From contig NW_026262593.1 of the NCBI RefSeq assembly GCF_021869535.1, forward strand, positions 54,425,318 through 54,489,317: a DNA stretch of 64,000 nucleotides, in the 5' to 3' direction. The translations under genes and the position numbers were made by a program. Below, piece after piece: positions 42,485 to 53,308 of this stretch (positions are counted from its first letter, which is position 1; every line of letters begins with the position of its first letter). The DNA is from Mytilus californianus (Eukaryota > Mollusca > Bivalvia > Mytilida > Mytilidae). The notes under the pieces are model-generated. The model worked only from the letters and a program-made list of their open reading frames with translations. It had not been told where the DNA came from and ran no database searches.

Positions 42485-43590
42485 ATGATATAAGTATTTA
42501 ATTTATTTTATGTTTGATTTGAAAATTAAATTTTGATTAGCATGTTTAATAAGGAAAATTGTATCGTAATTAGCAATAAAAATAATTTCTTTTTTCTGCG
42601 CGTATTATCGTTGAAGGTCTTTCAGTTATACCACCAGCTGCTTTTCGAATTCTGATTGAGATTTTACTTTCTGCTGGTTTACGCCATGGTTGTGTTCATT
42701 CAAAATTTTAATAATCGTTTTGGTGTCAATATTATTGTTATTCTAGCTTTGCAAGTTCTTTTGGTACACCTAAATGACTTGTCTCCATTTTTCAGAACAT
42801 ATGATAACCTATATGTGTGGTCATAAAAAATTACAGACTTATTTACTCTGTTTGTCTCTGAATTGACAATGTCCATCTTAACACATCAAACTATATTATT
42901 CTAAACATTAGTGACTCTCAGTTTTGTATTAGAAATGAGTATGAACTCACACAATTATCCAGGGGAAATACTGTATAAACAAATCTTATTCACGATGGAG
43001 CAATAAAATTCAACTTTTCCGTTATACTTTACCTGTAAAATGGCGCAAATGAAATATAACCTTGTGGCGCAAATGAAAGATTAGATTTAAAAAAAATTGG
43101 CACAAATACAATGCGCCCGCAAAATTCAATTTGTCATTTTGTAAGTGACATGGTGCAGCTTTTGATGTCATTTCAAGGTCCCTTGTCAAAATGTATTATA
43201 TCAAAAGATCAATTTGATTACCAGAAAACGAAAAAGTTTAATTACACCTCCAAATGACAATCCCCCTTTTTTCTCCAAAACAATACAATGTGTTAATCGA
43301 TGTGTTCTCTTCTTTTCCATCCTGCCCATTATTGCTTGACAATATCAGAATTATGTCATTCTCATTTTAAAAGTGTGTAATATTTGCTGCTGTGCAAAAA
43401 ATAAAATTACATACAATAAACTACAATAAAAACTTAATCCCTTTACAGTATTGACATAAAATAAAATTATTATATAATTAAATACCAATTATTCAGAGAA
43501 CAATTGAAATTCTTTCCACCAAAAACCATGTATTTTAATATGAAAGTAGTAAAATTAGGTTTAAAATGTCATTACAATCGTCAAATGATA
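42485..43590. other. Middle of the TIR element, no gene
   Basis: Non-coding, AT-rich. The words GGCGCAAATGAAA (about 43040 and 43068) repeat locally. Confidence 0.35.
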
Positions 43591-43594
43591 GCTT

Positions 43595-43860
43595 ATTGTA
43601 CGTTGATTCCAAAAATATATGGTTTCTATACAATATTTATTTAAATTAGGGAGATAATTTGTTACTTCCGGTTTGAAAAATGTTACTTCCGATACTATTT
43701 GAATATTTACTTGACACTGAATCCAAAAATATCTGGTTCTATATACTTTTAAATTAATAAAGTACAAAAAATAGCTACTTCCGGTTTAAACAATGTCACT
43801 TCCGGTTTAATTTTTAAGGTGAAATGGTTTGAAACCTATTGCAAAAAGTCTCATGGCTTT
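43595..43860 (+). repeat. Duplicated 119-bp unit with ACTTCCGG words
   Basis: GATTCCAAAAATATATGGTTTC at about 43599 and GAATCCAAAAATATCTGGTTC at about 43719 start two units. Each ends in GTTACTTCCGG or CTACTTCCGG pairs, with ACTTCCGG at 43664-43671, 43777-43784 and 43798-43805 and a variant at 43685-43692. ACTTCCGG is the reverse of the ETS-factor consensus CCGGAAGT. Functional binding is not shown. Confidence 0.6.
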
Positions 43861-44094
43861 ATCATGTATACATATGAGGTAAAAGCAAAGGTCAAAATCT
43901 AGAATGTCAAATTAAGCTATGACCTTGAGATTAATTTCAAGGTCATAAACCAAGGACCTCAAATCAAAAGACCATAGGTCCTAATTATATTTGGTTAATG
44001 AGTTATATCACCATACGCATATTTTTACATACAAGAGGGGAGAAAACTCCCTTTTACGTTCAACGTACCCTTGCAATCAAAATTTACATGTTAC

Positions 44095-44635
44095 GATATG
44101 TCGCAACAAATAATTTAGTAAAAATAATTTGTCGATATCTTATACGGTTTTTGCAAATAAGTGAAAATAAGCCAAAATCAAAATTTTGAATATGACCTTG
44201 ACCTTTGACCTTGACCTAATTTTCATTTTTTTGGGACCAAGGACCTCAAATCAACAGACCCTAGGTCTCTATCATTTATGGTTTACCAGTTACAAATGCA
44301 TATCACTTATTTCAAATGCATAAGGGGAAATAACTCTCATATGGAATATTCATATCGCTTCGGTCAAAATAGGACAAATCATGCAAAGGATATAACGAGC
44401 AATTTTATAAAATAAATTTGTCGCTTTCTTTAACGGTTACGGAGGAGATGCAGTCACAAGTAAAACAGTGTTCAGGGAGATAACTCCTACAAAGAAAATT
44501 GTTCGGCTTAGAATGGGTAAAAACAAAAAGCGCATAAACTGTGTGATACTATATAAGAAATATCTAAGCGACATCTTGCGAAACAAAAATTTTACGCGAG
44601 AACAAAATTTGGCGGAAGAAAATAATAAATATAAA
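44095..44635 (+). repeat. Bivalve repeat, first direct copy
   Basis: TATGTCGCAACAAATAATT, TTTGTCGATATCTTATACGG, TGACCTTGACCTTTGACC, ACCTCAAATCAACAGACCC, GGGGAAATAACTCTCATATGG, ACGGTTACGGAGGAGATGCAG, GGGAGATAACTCCTACAAAG and AAATTTTACGCGAGAACAAA. The whole order is repeated at 45720-46255. I recognise the words as a bivalve-wide repeat. The minus frame 44437-44781 and plus frame 44468-44686 are shadows. Confidence 0.8.
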
Positions 44636-44702
44636 TCAATTGTTTTAAAAACAATTGTTAAACGGTCTTTCCCCTCCGAAACATGATTAATTGGTTTTTT
44701 GC

Positions 44703-44739
44703 TTGGTTGGTTGGTTGGTTGGTCGGTCGGTCGGTCGGT

Positions 44740-44773
<34 letters not shown>

Positions 44774-44775
44774 CA
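44703..44775 (+). repeat. Compound (GGTT)n(GGTC)n(GATT)n microsatellite
   Basis: Four-base repeat that changes unit twice: about five TTGG, five GGTC, then seven GATT. Pure and probably polymorphic. Confidence 0.9.
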
Positions 44776-44779
44776 TGGC

Positions 44780-45715
44780 ACTTTCTCTGTGCGACGCAGC
44801 TAACTTAAATAACGCCTATATTCTAACCGAACGTGACTGCGCGCTTAGACATCCCGCACAGCCAAACGGACGCCTGAGATGTCCTCATAAAAATTGATCC
44901 TAGCATCTTTCGTTTATGAATTTTCTCTAGTTTCTATGTTTCCTCGGACTTCCTTTTTTCATCTATTTGTTGTGTATGCATTTTGATTGAATTTGTAGGA
45001 AAACGGAGTAAATTTTATCTTGGAAGTTTTATTTTCCTTATTTGGATATGCAATGTTTTATTCTAAATTTAGGTCCGCGCGCGAGATGGTGTTGTGAAGT
45101 CACGTGACCCTCGAATATATATGTCTGGAATTTCTTTTCATGGGAGACCGTTGAACAGAGCACATGTGTATTGATCAAAGAAACACGATAACTATTGTTT
45201 TTATTTTGTACAGGTCATTGATGTCGGATCATGCATACATATTACGTACACATGTTTACGGGAGCACAGATTTGTATTTTAATGCATGTTTAGAAATTTG
45301 ATTGTAGGATTTCAGTAATACATTGATTTTAATTTCGCAATCAAGCGGACCGCACGTGTCTCAGCGATTAATTTCAGAAAATACATGAATTGGAGCAGAT
45401 TTTTGCAGGGATGGATTTCTATTTCAGAAAGAAATTTGTACATAAGAAGGATTAGCATTTTACAGTATAATGTACGGGACTAAAAGCGATCTTCTTTTCT
45501 TTGAAATGGGATAACTTAAAAAAAAAAATCAGTTGAAAAAAAAGGGGGGGGGAGTGTAGTGGTAGACTGTGGTTCATTATTGAGATAAGAAACATTTACA
45601 ACATGATAGCTGCAAAGTTTGAAGTTTTGATAAGTAATTTGTTGATTCGACCATAACACGGACATTGACCCTGCAATAAAATGACGCGTACCATTTCGAC
45701 AAAAAATTTCTAGTA
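44780..45715. other. Unassigned, between the two direct copies
   Basis: No open frame. GC-richer words include CCGCGCGCGAGATGG and GTCACGTGACCC near 45073-45107, and a G run at about 45544-45552. Confidence 0.4.
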
Positions 45716-45719
45716 AACA

Positions 45720-46255
45720 CGTGTCGCGACAAACTTTTTGGTTAAATTGTTTTGTCGATATCTATAACTCTTTCTAGGAAGAAGCGATATGAACTTAATG
45801 TAAAAAATCACAACATGACCTTGACCTTTGACCTTGACCTAGTTTTCTATTCTTTAGGACCAAGGACCTCAAATCAACAGACCCTATGTCTCTATCACTT
45901 ATGGTTTACCAGTTACAAATACATATCACTTATTTCAAATGCATTAGGGGAAATAACTCTCATATGGAGTCTTCGTATCGCTTCCGTCAAAATTAGACAA
46001 AAAATCCTGAGGATATAGCGAGCCATTTGGTAAAATAAATTTGTCGCTTTCTTTTACGGTTACGGAGGAGATGCAGTCACAAGGAAAACAGTGTTCAGGG
46101 AGATAACTCCTACAAAGACAATTGTTCGACTTAGAATGGGTGAAAATAAAAAGCGCATAAACTGTATGATACTATATAAGTTTTATCTAAGCGACATCTT
46201 GCGAAACAAAAATTTTACGCGAGAACAAAATTAGGCGGAAGAAAATAATAATAAT
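45720..46255 (+). repeat. Bivalve repeat, second direct copy
   Basis: Same order as 44095-44635, about 90% alike by eye from TGACCTTGACC onward, ending in GGCGGAAGAAAATAATAAT and an (AAT)n run at about 46243-46268. The first copy lacks the (AAT)n plus hairpin end, so this one is more complete at its 3' side. Confidence 0.8.
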
Positions 46256-46268
46256 AATAATAATAATA

Positions 46269-46366
46269 AGAACAAATACAATAGGTCTTTCCACAGAAAA
46301 GTGGAAAGACCTAATAATCAGAACAAATACAATAGGTCTTTCCACAGAAAAGTGGAAAGACCTAAT
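46269..46366. repeat. Two identical tandem hairpins
   Basis: AGAACAAATACAATAGGTC... occurs twice, about 53 bp apart. Each contains the inverted pair AGGTCTTTCCAC - AGAAAA - GTGGAAAGACCT, a perfect 12-bp stem with a 6-base loop. They follow the (AAT)n at the 3' end of the bivalve repeat, which suggests a terminal structure of that element, duplicated. Confidence 0.85.
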
Positions 46367-46670
46367 TATTAATAGATTTCTTTTTTCATATTAACTTCTC
46401 ATGTCCAACTTTCACATTAAGTTTTAATGTTCTATTTCTATATCAATATTCACGATATCATTTGTACACATTTATAACTGTAATATAAAATAAATGCTGA
46501 AAATAATAAATATTAAGTAATATGATATGCATGTGACCAGTTATTCAGGGGATTAAGATAAACATACCCAGCATGATACATGGTCTGGGGTAATTGGCAT
46601 TGACATGATGTCTGATAAGATCACAGCTACAAAGTAGCTGTAGATTCGGGCTTATGTCTTAGAGTGGAGA

Positions 46671-46953
46671 CAAATTACTACGGATAATGGAAGACTATAA
46701 TCTAGTTGATCCATTTAGAGAATTATACCCAAATATGAAAAAGTTTACTTGGAGAAAAAAAAATCCTTTTAAACAATCTCATTTAGACTTTTTTCTGATT
46801 TCTGATAATATCTTTCACATTGTTAGCGATGTTAAAATTGATAATGGTTACAAGTCTGATCATTTACCAGTGATCTTTTCTTTCAAGATTAATAAATTTA
46901 TAAAAGGCAGTGGCCTTTGGAAATTTAATAATTCCCTTCTTCATGATACTGAC
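46671..46953 (+). pseudogene. LINE ORF2 endonuclease, C-terminal half
   Basis: Picks up the frame interrupted at 40703: IMEDYNLVDPFRELYPN, KKFTWRKKNPFKQSHLDFFL and VKIDNGYKSDHLPVIFSFKI, with the SDHLPV catalytic Asp-His pair intact, then GSGLWKFNNSLLHDTD at 46953. The family A insertion starts immediately after. In frame and without stops over 280 bp. Confidence 0.85.
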
Positions 46954-46959
46954 TGTGTT

Positions 46960-47839
46960 TCAATTGATTTTAGTCTCTGATGCATGATTTTTTACTATTA
47001 ATTGTTTTTGGCTTTTAACTAGCTTTCAGTAACTGCGAGTACTCTCAAATCGTACTTTCGTGTTAATTTGACCTGTTGACACAATTTGTAATGCATTTCT
47101 GTTATTCAATGTTTACTTATTTTGTGTTATATCTCGTCTCACTATTTTCAATATGTACCACCTTTGATAAGTATTTAGTATGACGATAAATTTTCACTTC
47201 TGTACAAATTTATTGATTTTGTAAAAAATGTTTCCATACTCCTAACAACAAAATTATGATATTTAAATTTACCTGTGCACGTTACTTTATTTAACGCCAT
47301 TTTGTCCAAGGTTAAAGTTGTCTTTTTGACATTGTTCTACATCTTTTTATTAATATTGTATTTATATTGTGTCATAGATCAAACTTATTCGTTCAGTGTA
47401 TGTTTACCTGTTTTTGTTTATATGTCTTTTTGATCAAGTGAAGCCATCCCAATTGATATTTTATAGTGTTTTTTTTTATTTTGTTATGTTACACTACTGT
47501 TTCAGGTTAGGGTGAAGGTTGGCGCCTGTTAAAACGTTAAACCCGCTGCATTTGTATGCGCCTGTCCTAAGTCAGGAGCCTGTTGTTCAGTGGTTGTCGT
47601 TTGTTGGTGTGGTTCATAATTGTTTCTCGTTTCTCGTTTTTTTATATTGATTAGACCTATGGTTTTCCTGTTGAATTGTATTACACTAGTCATTTGGGGC
47701 CCTTTATAGCTTGCTGTTCGGTGTGAGCCAAGGCTCCGTGTTGAAGGTCGTACTTTGACCTATAATTGTTTACTTTTTAAACATTGTGACTTGGATGGAG
47801 AGTTGTTTCATTGGCACTCATACCACATCTACATATTTA
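46960..47839 (+). repeat. Family A long copy inserted in LINE ORF2
   Basis: Starts near CAATTGATTTTAGTCTCTG, continues TGCATGATTTTTTACTATT, CAGTAACTGCGAGTACTC and CACGTTACTTTATTTAACGCC, then AGTCAGGAGCCTGTTG, and ends CACTCATACCACATC near 47830. TGTGTT at 46954-46959 and TATGTT at 47840-47845 may be the 6-bp target duplication (one mismatch). The LINE frame goes from LLHDTD to YVKEMKKLISTVKEQY across it. This is the most complete family A copy in the window, about 880 bp. Confidence 0.8.
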
Positions 47840-50040
47840 TATGTTAAAGAAATGAAAAAACTCATAAGTACAGTAAAAGAACAATATACCGTCAAGATAT
47901 ATAGAAATGAAAATTAACAAAATATTAATAACTTGGAAATTGAATTTACCATAGATGACCAATTATTTTTCGAAACTTTACTTACAGAAATACGTGGTAA
48001 AACTATTTCATATGCATCTTATAAAAAAAAGGAGAGTGTAAAAATAGAAAATGAGATTATTTTAAAATTAAAATAATTAGAAGAAAATGCACAAACAGAA
48101 TAAAATCTGGAAGAGATTGACCAGAAAAAGGCAGAACTAAAAATGTATAGACAACAGAAGGTTCAGGGACAATATATCAGGTCAAGAAGTCAGTGGATAA
48201 ACCTACTAGCTTTTTCTAAATCTAGAGACTAGAAATATATTAATAAGATTATTCAGAAACTTTCTTTAGAAAATGGGGTTGTGAGGAAGAACAAAAAGAA
48301 ATCTTAAGTCAGACAAAAGTGTTTTATGAGAAATTTTCATAAAAAACAAGATTGTTTGAAAAGTGTTGATTTAACGCGGGACATGTTTTATGATGATATA
48401 CCGAAGTCAAGCAAGGATGAAAAGCAGTTATTGGATGGAAATATTAGTTTTTCTGAATTAACTGCAGCATTAAAGAGAATGAAAAATAACAAGAGTCCAG
48501 GATCTGATGATTACACTGCAGAATTCTTTTAATTTTTTTGGATTGATATTGGTAAATTTGTTCTTATTCTATAAATTTTGGATATGGGAAGGGCCAAATG
48601 TCAGTCACCCAGAGGCAGGAAGTGATTACATGTATTCCAAAAGAAGGTAAACCAAATCAATTTCTTAAAAATTGGAGACCTATTACTCTTTTCAAATTCT
48701 ACGTATAAATTGCCATCAAGCTGCATTGCAGGGAGAATAAATTCTGTTATGTCACCAATAATAAGTTCTGATCAAACTGGTTTTATTCCAGGTAGATATG
48801 TAGGGGGAAATTGTCGATTATTATATGATATTCTTCATTTTACTGAAGAAAAAAATATTCCAAGAATTCTCTTATCAATTGATTTTGAGAAGGAATTTGA
48901 TTCCATATCTTGGTCCTTTCTTTAAGCTACATTAATATATTTTAATTTTGGCGATTCGGTTATATCCTGGGTTAAAACTTTCTATGATAATATAACAGCT
49001 GCAGTAACACAAAACTGTTTTCTGTCAGAATTCGTCACTGTAGAGAGAGGCTGTAGACAGGGGATCTTTTATTCCCTTATATTCTCTTGCTATGAGAAGA
49101 AATATTAGGCATTTAAGTAAGAAATAGTAAGGTGATAAAGGGCATAACTATAGTTGATACAGGATTTGTACTTTCTCAATATGTGGATGATAAATCTTTG
49201 ATATTAGATGGCTCGTCATAATCACTCGATGCATCTCTTCATGTTTTCCAATTTTATGCTGAAATCTCGGGACTTAATATAGATTAATATAGAAAAAAAC
49301 AAATGTTATTTGAATAGGTAGCAAAAAACATAGCCAAGATCAAATTTTGTGTTAAGTGGGGATTGAAATTTGGACAGTGCATGACTTGATAGATAATCAG
49401 GGCAAAATTATGTCATTTCAAAATTTCCAACAACTATATCAATTTAGACCAAATTTTTTTTACAATATAATGGAATATCACACTCCCTTAAAGAGTGGTT
49501 AAACACGATCAATATTGATGTAAAGGAGAAAAAAAATCAAGCAATGCTACCTTTCAATATAAGTATTTTCTATGAATCAAAGAAAGGTTCAAAGGACATG
49601 TACAAAGTATTGAAAGAGAAATATATTACTTTTGTTGCAAAGGAAAAATGGGAAAACCATCCTAATATGACTGGTATTAACTAGAAAAAATACACACTTC
49701 GTGTACAAAATATACTAGAAGCACTAAGCTTTGCTGGTTCCAATATATAACTATCCATAGAATTCTGGGAACTAATACACTACTTTACAAGATGAAAATA
49801 AATAGTAACAATATATGTTAATTCTCCAAAAAGAGCCAGAGACCATAGAACATCTATTTTTAATCTGTCATATGGTCTCCAGTCTCTGCCATGCACTAAA
49901 CAACTGGATATTTGAAATGACAAATATTGAACTGCCTTTGAATATCAAAATTATTCTATTTGGTAAATTCGAAAATATTAAATTGAATTTTGTTAAAAAT
50001 AAGATGAATTTGCTTACAAAATTCTATATTTACTGAAATT
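47840..50040 (+). pseudogene. LINE ORF2 linker and reverse transcriptase, degenerate
   Basis: Continues YVKEMKKLISTVKEQY, YRQQKVQGQYIRSRSQWINL and DLTRDMFYDDIPKSS, then the reverse transcriptase: KNNKSPGSDDYTAEFF (48485), SDQTGFIPGRYVGGNCRLLY (48770), LLSIDFEKEFDSISWSFL (first catalytic Asp), ERGCRQG, and QYVDDKSLILDG at about 49178, the YVDD box intact. A C-terminal part includes EPETIEHLFLICHMV at 49830, a zinc-knuckle-like remnant. Many stops and frameshifts, with gaps in the palm region. This is the 3' part of the LINE whose endonuclease lies at 40216-40703 plus 46671-46953. It is less decayed at the YVDD box than the copy at 32740-35100 but has more stops. Confidence 0.85.
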
Positions 50041-50435
50041 AAGAATAAGAAGTGTTGTCAAATTTAAATGCTTGAAAACTTATTTAAATGAACACTTGAA
50101 CTTAGAGAAAAACATTTCATTTAAAAGCCTCTCTGAAGGGGAATTTAACAAAAACTGGAGTCCCTGGGTCCCTATCATAGACTAATTAATAAATGTCGGC
50201 TTTTGGTTTATCAATTTTGATTTAAACACCACAAATAGATATTTCAAGAACGAATTAAGATTCCATTGTTATTAGATAATTATTTATGTTTAACCTAATG
50301 TTGCACCATTACATATTCAGTTGTTGTTTTTGTTTAAAAATTCCTTGCTTTGAATATGCCATTCTGTATACCTTTGTTCATACATGTTGTGCTAGGCTAT
50401 TTGTTACAATAAAGCAAATTCATTATTAAAAGAAA
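50041..50435 (+). mobile_element. LINE 3' end
   Basis: Leads from the end of ORF2 through FKSLSEGEFNKNWSPWVPII-like remnants at about 50120-50180 to a non-coding tail with AATAAAGCAAATTCATTATT at about 50408. A clear long poly(A) is not present. Confidence 0.55.
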
Positions 50436-50439
50436 AACA

Positions 50440-50720
50440 GATAATCAAAGATAATTAAACAAATATTAGTCAATAAGACAGTGTGAAGGCTATATCATCA
50501 ATAATTATCTATCACAACAACAACAAAACTGTTTCTAGGATTAAAAAGCAGACAATTATTGAAAAACAAAAAAAAATTATTTCAATAAATAATTTGATAA
50601 ATAATTTTCTATAAAATGGAAAACAGAATGTCATAAAAAGTAAAGCTACAATGCAGATTGATTAATAATATTGTTATTTTTTCAAAGTCCTTCTCATTCT
50701 CATTTTAGTAACATACTAGT
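50440..50720 (+). repeat. Block shared with 32240-32640
   Basis: AGTGTGAAGGCTATATCATC, AATTATCTATCACAAC, AGCAGACAATTATTG and AGATTGATTAATAATATTG. Same order as the block ahead of the first LINE. Confidence 0.55.
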
Positions 50721-50724
50721 TCGT

Positions 50725-52980
50725 ACAAGGATAATTTGCTCTGGGATAAAATTGAACAAACTTTTAAAAATGTACAAAATAAACATTTGTTTTGAAAAAT
50801 ATTTTGAAGCATTGATTATAGACAAATATTTGTAGCCAACTTTACTATATCTTCATCAGAAGGTTTTGATCGAAAATAAAAAGAAATTTTTGTTTTGTTT
50901 TAGCTACATCATCACCAATAACCAAAGTATGAATAGTAATCCGATTTTAAACTTTAAATAGACATTTGAGAAGCATATGTACGTGATGGTAAATTGAGGT
51001 GGGATTGAATTGGTGATTACAAAAATTCTTTCAAAAGACATCATTGAGTATAAACAATGATGAGTATTTTAAATGTATTTCGAATAAAAAAACATATATA
51101 TATTACCATCAAAATTTATTTGTGAGACGCGTATATTCTTTTCAACTTTATTGGGTATGATTATGAATAATGACGTTTGAGCAGGCGAAAAATCGTGATG
51201 TCTGACCTTTTCAACTAAAATTACTACTGACTATCATTAACAAAAGCATGATACACAGTTACGATTACCAGATCCATCTATGCTGTTGGTTTTATTTTGT
51301 AAATACAGAACTATTATATCCTTGTAAGAAATAGAAAACTAGTATAATTTTCTTCACTCGAAGCAATAATACATTTTCAATGAGACTATAGTTGTTAGTT
51401 TTTCAGTGACTTCTTACATTCGAATTATATAATCAATAACGATTATTTGTTTAGCATATTTATTGTTTTTAATCATACTTTATCTCAGAGTAAATTTAAA
51501 AAAAAAATCAATTAAGAGACCCTTTCTCGAATCCTTTGTTTTCGTTTATATGCGAGTACGATTGGTTTCGTTAATTATTGGTTTGTGGAGAAGGAGATGT
51601 AAACATTGCAAAATTTTGTTTCCTCACATTTAAAGTGTGTGTAAACATTTTCATGGCATTGGAATAAACGCTCGGAAGAAAGAGTCAATATGAAGATTTA
51701 GGGGTTTTCTTTAAATAGTCATAAGCCGCTAGCGGAATTTGGAATATGATATTCAATAGTCATCATATTGTTATGGCTAATGGATTATATGTATATGGCC
51801 TTTTTTAGATCATATCTTACTCATTCCGGTCATTTTCGATTCCTTTAGCCTACGATTTTGATAAGACATTTTCTTGGCTTTTACAGGTTTATATATAAGT
51901 GCCAATATGCCTAAGAATCAGGAAGTGGTGACAACATGACAAAAAAAAACGCCCAAGTTTACTTTTACTTATGTTCAAAATGTAAAATGATGCATGATTA
52001 GAACAATCGTTTCCTTTTCCTGTTCTGGTATTTCACTTCATAATTTAATTAAAATGCACTAGAAATTAAAAATAAAGAGGAGCTATAATTCTAACCAAAA
52101 GTAATCTAGAGATTTCTCTAATTACCAGACAGATAAAAAACGAAAGACCTCAAAATTCGAACTCAGAATGAGGGTAACTAAAAAATAGGTTAGTTAGGTC
52201 GGCGGTTTGTTTCATATGTGTTTACATAATCTTCTAAATTGCCTGACTCTGTCAGGGACTGACACTTAGAATCTCTTTTTCAATAGGGAAATCTGACGTG
52301 AAAGATCTTGTTGGAATAATTGATTTTAACAATCGTGAATTTCAAGTCATATATTTCATCCCATAATACAGAATATCAAATACAAAATAATGTTTCTTCA
52401 CGTTAACATGTTTGCCCAAAAGGCTGTTTCAGTGAGTAATGCATCCATGGTCATATTTCAAAAGCGTTTTGATTGGCTTTCGATCTCCTAAACAATAGAG
52501 ATTAAAAAAATGACCATATTTTCCTTTTGGAGTACTAAAGAGTAAAACTACCAATAGTTTCGAGATTCTGCAGCAGCAAATTATGAGTCCATGTACGGCC
52601 ATCGCATGACATCGCCTTATTATAATCCGCTTTTTGATTGCGTCCAACCCCGTCAAAATGCTTTATAAATACTCCCTTATATGTACCCATGTAAAACAAA
52701 ACCTGGTATCTGCAGTTCATCAATATTTGAAATAAAATTGAATGAAAACGGTACATCATCAATGCATACTAAGATTAAATGTGTTGTATTTTCTAATAAC
52801 TACATGTATATGGTTTGTTAAAATTCTGGATCCTCAGTTAAACTATCATGATTACTAAAATTGATATATTAAATCTACAGTCAAAGATAAATAATGATTT
52901 CTCTTATTCTTACTCGATTTATCCTTTTCCTCACCTGTTGATTATTTTTATTTAATCAATGTGTGGATCGTTTGATCTCG
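50725..52980. other. No gene seen
   Basis: About 2.2 kb of AT-rich non-coding DNA. The overlapping minus frames at 52429-52762 have no recognisable domain or splice support. Confidence 0.4.
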
Positions 52981-52984
52981 ATTA

Positions 52985-53063
52985 TGACGTCAAATTTTCT
53001 TGCTTTCATCTGAAATTCCTATTGTGACGTCATGAAAAAAGGCGACCATGTCTGATGACGTCA
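52985..53063. promoter_or_regulatory. Three TGACGTCA palindromes
   Basis: TGACGTCA, the full CRE palindrome bound by CREB/ATF factors, occurs at 52985-52992 (preceded by TTA), 53025-53032 and 53056-53063, i.e. three times in 79 bp. They lie just left of a foldback element and may belong to the same repeat rather than to a promoter; no gene lies nearby. Confidence 0.4.
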
Positions 53064-53149
53064 CGTAGAAAAAACACATCTTTTTGAAGGTCGTTCGAAA
53101 AGAAGGATTAAGATTGTCTGCATTTCGTCTAAAAATCATTAGAGAAACA

Positions 53150-53308
53150 GATTCCACCGCCAAATCTCGTGCAATACGAAATTTATCCACTCTCGACAGT
53201 TAAATTTCAAATATTTAAAACGCTCGGGAAGCCTCGCGTTTTAAATTTGAAAATTTAACTGTCTCGAGAGGATAAATATCGTATCACACTAGATGCAGTG
53301 GTAGAATC
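53150..53308. repeat. 159-bp foldback element
   Basis: Outer arms GATTCCACC ... GTAGAATC; inner arms ATTTATCCACTCTCGACAG and GTTAAATTTCAAATATTTAAAACGC mirror GCGTTTTAAATTTGAAAATTT and ACTGTCTCGAGAGGATAAAT, around the centre TCGGGAAGCCT. Complementarity is about 80% overall and higher in the inner 40 bp. Typical MITE or foldback form; I recall similar TTTCGTATTGCACGAG words from other bivalve DNA. Confidence 0.7.

Larger units (their letters stand above)
40704..46666. mobile_element. 5963-bp TIR element inserted in LINE ORF2
   Basis: The left end CACTCTAAGATATAAGCCCG (40704-40723) matches the reverse complement of the right end, CACTCTAAGACATAAGCCCG (46666-46647), with one mismatch over 20 bp and weak similarity a few bases further. 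GAGA occurs immediately before (40700-40703) and after (46667-46670), a 4-bp target duplication. Deleting the element and one GAGA rejoins the LINE frame: ...SRD + KLLRIMEDYNLVDPF.... The interior contains repeats (listed separately) but no recognisable transposase, so the copy is presumably non-autonomous or filled with later insertions. A CAC terminus with a short duplication suggests a CACTA/Chapaev-type relative, but this is weak. Confidence 0.8.

Noticed and set aside
44437..44781. Minus-strand protein with NQSINQSTDRPTDQP repeats
   Set aside because: The repetitive peptide is just the translation of the (GGTT)(GGTC)(GATT) microsatellite.
44095..46255. LTR retrotransposon with 535-bp LTRs
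   Set aside because: No TG/CA ends, primer-binding site, gag or pol between the direct repeats; 1.1 kb is too short, and the unit is a known-looking dispersed repeat.
40704..46666. Transposase gene inside the TIR element
   Set aside because: All open frames inside are under 115 codons and correspond to repeats or AT-rich DNA; no DDE-type motif recognised.
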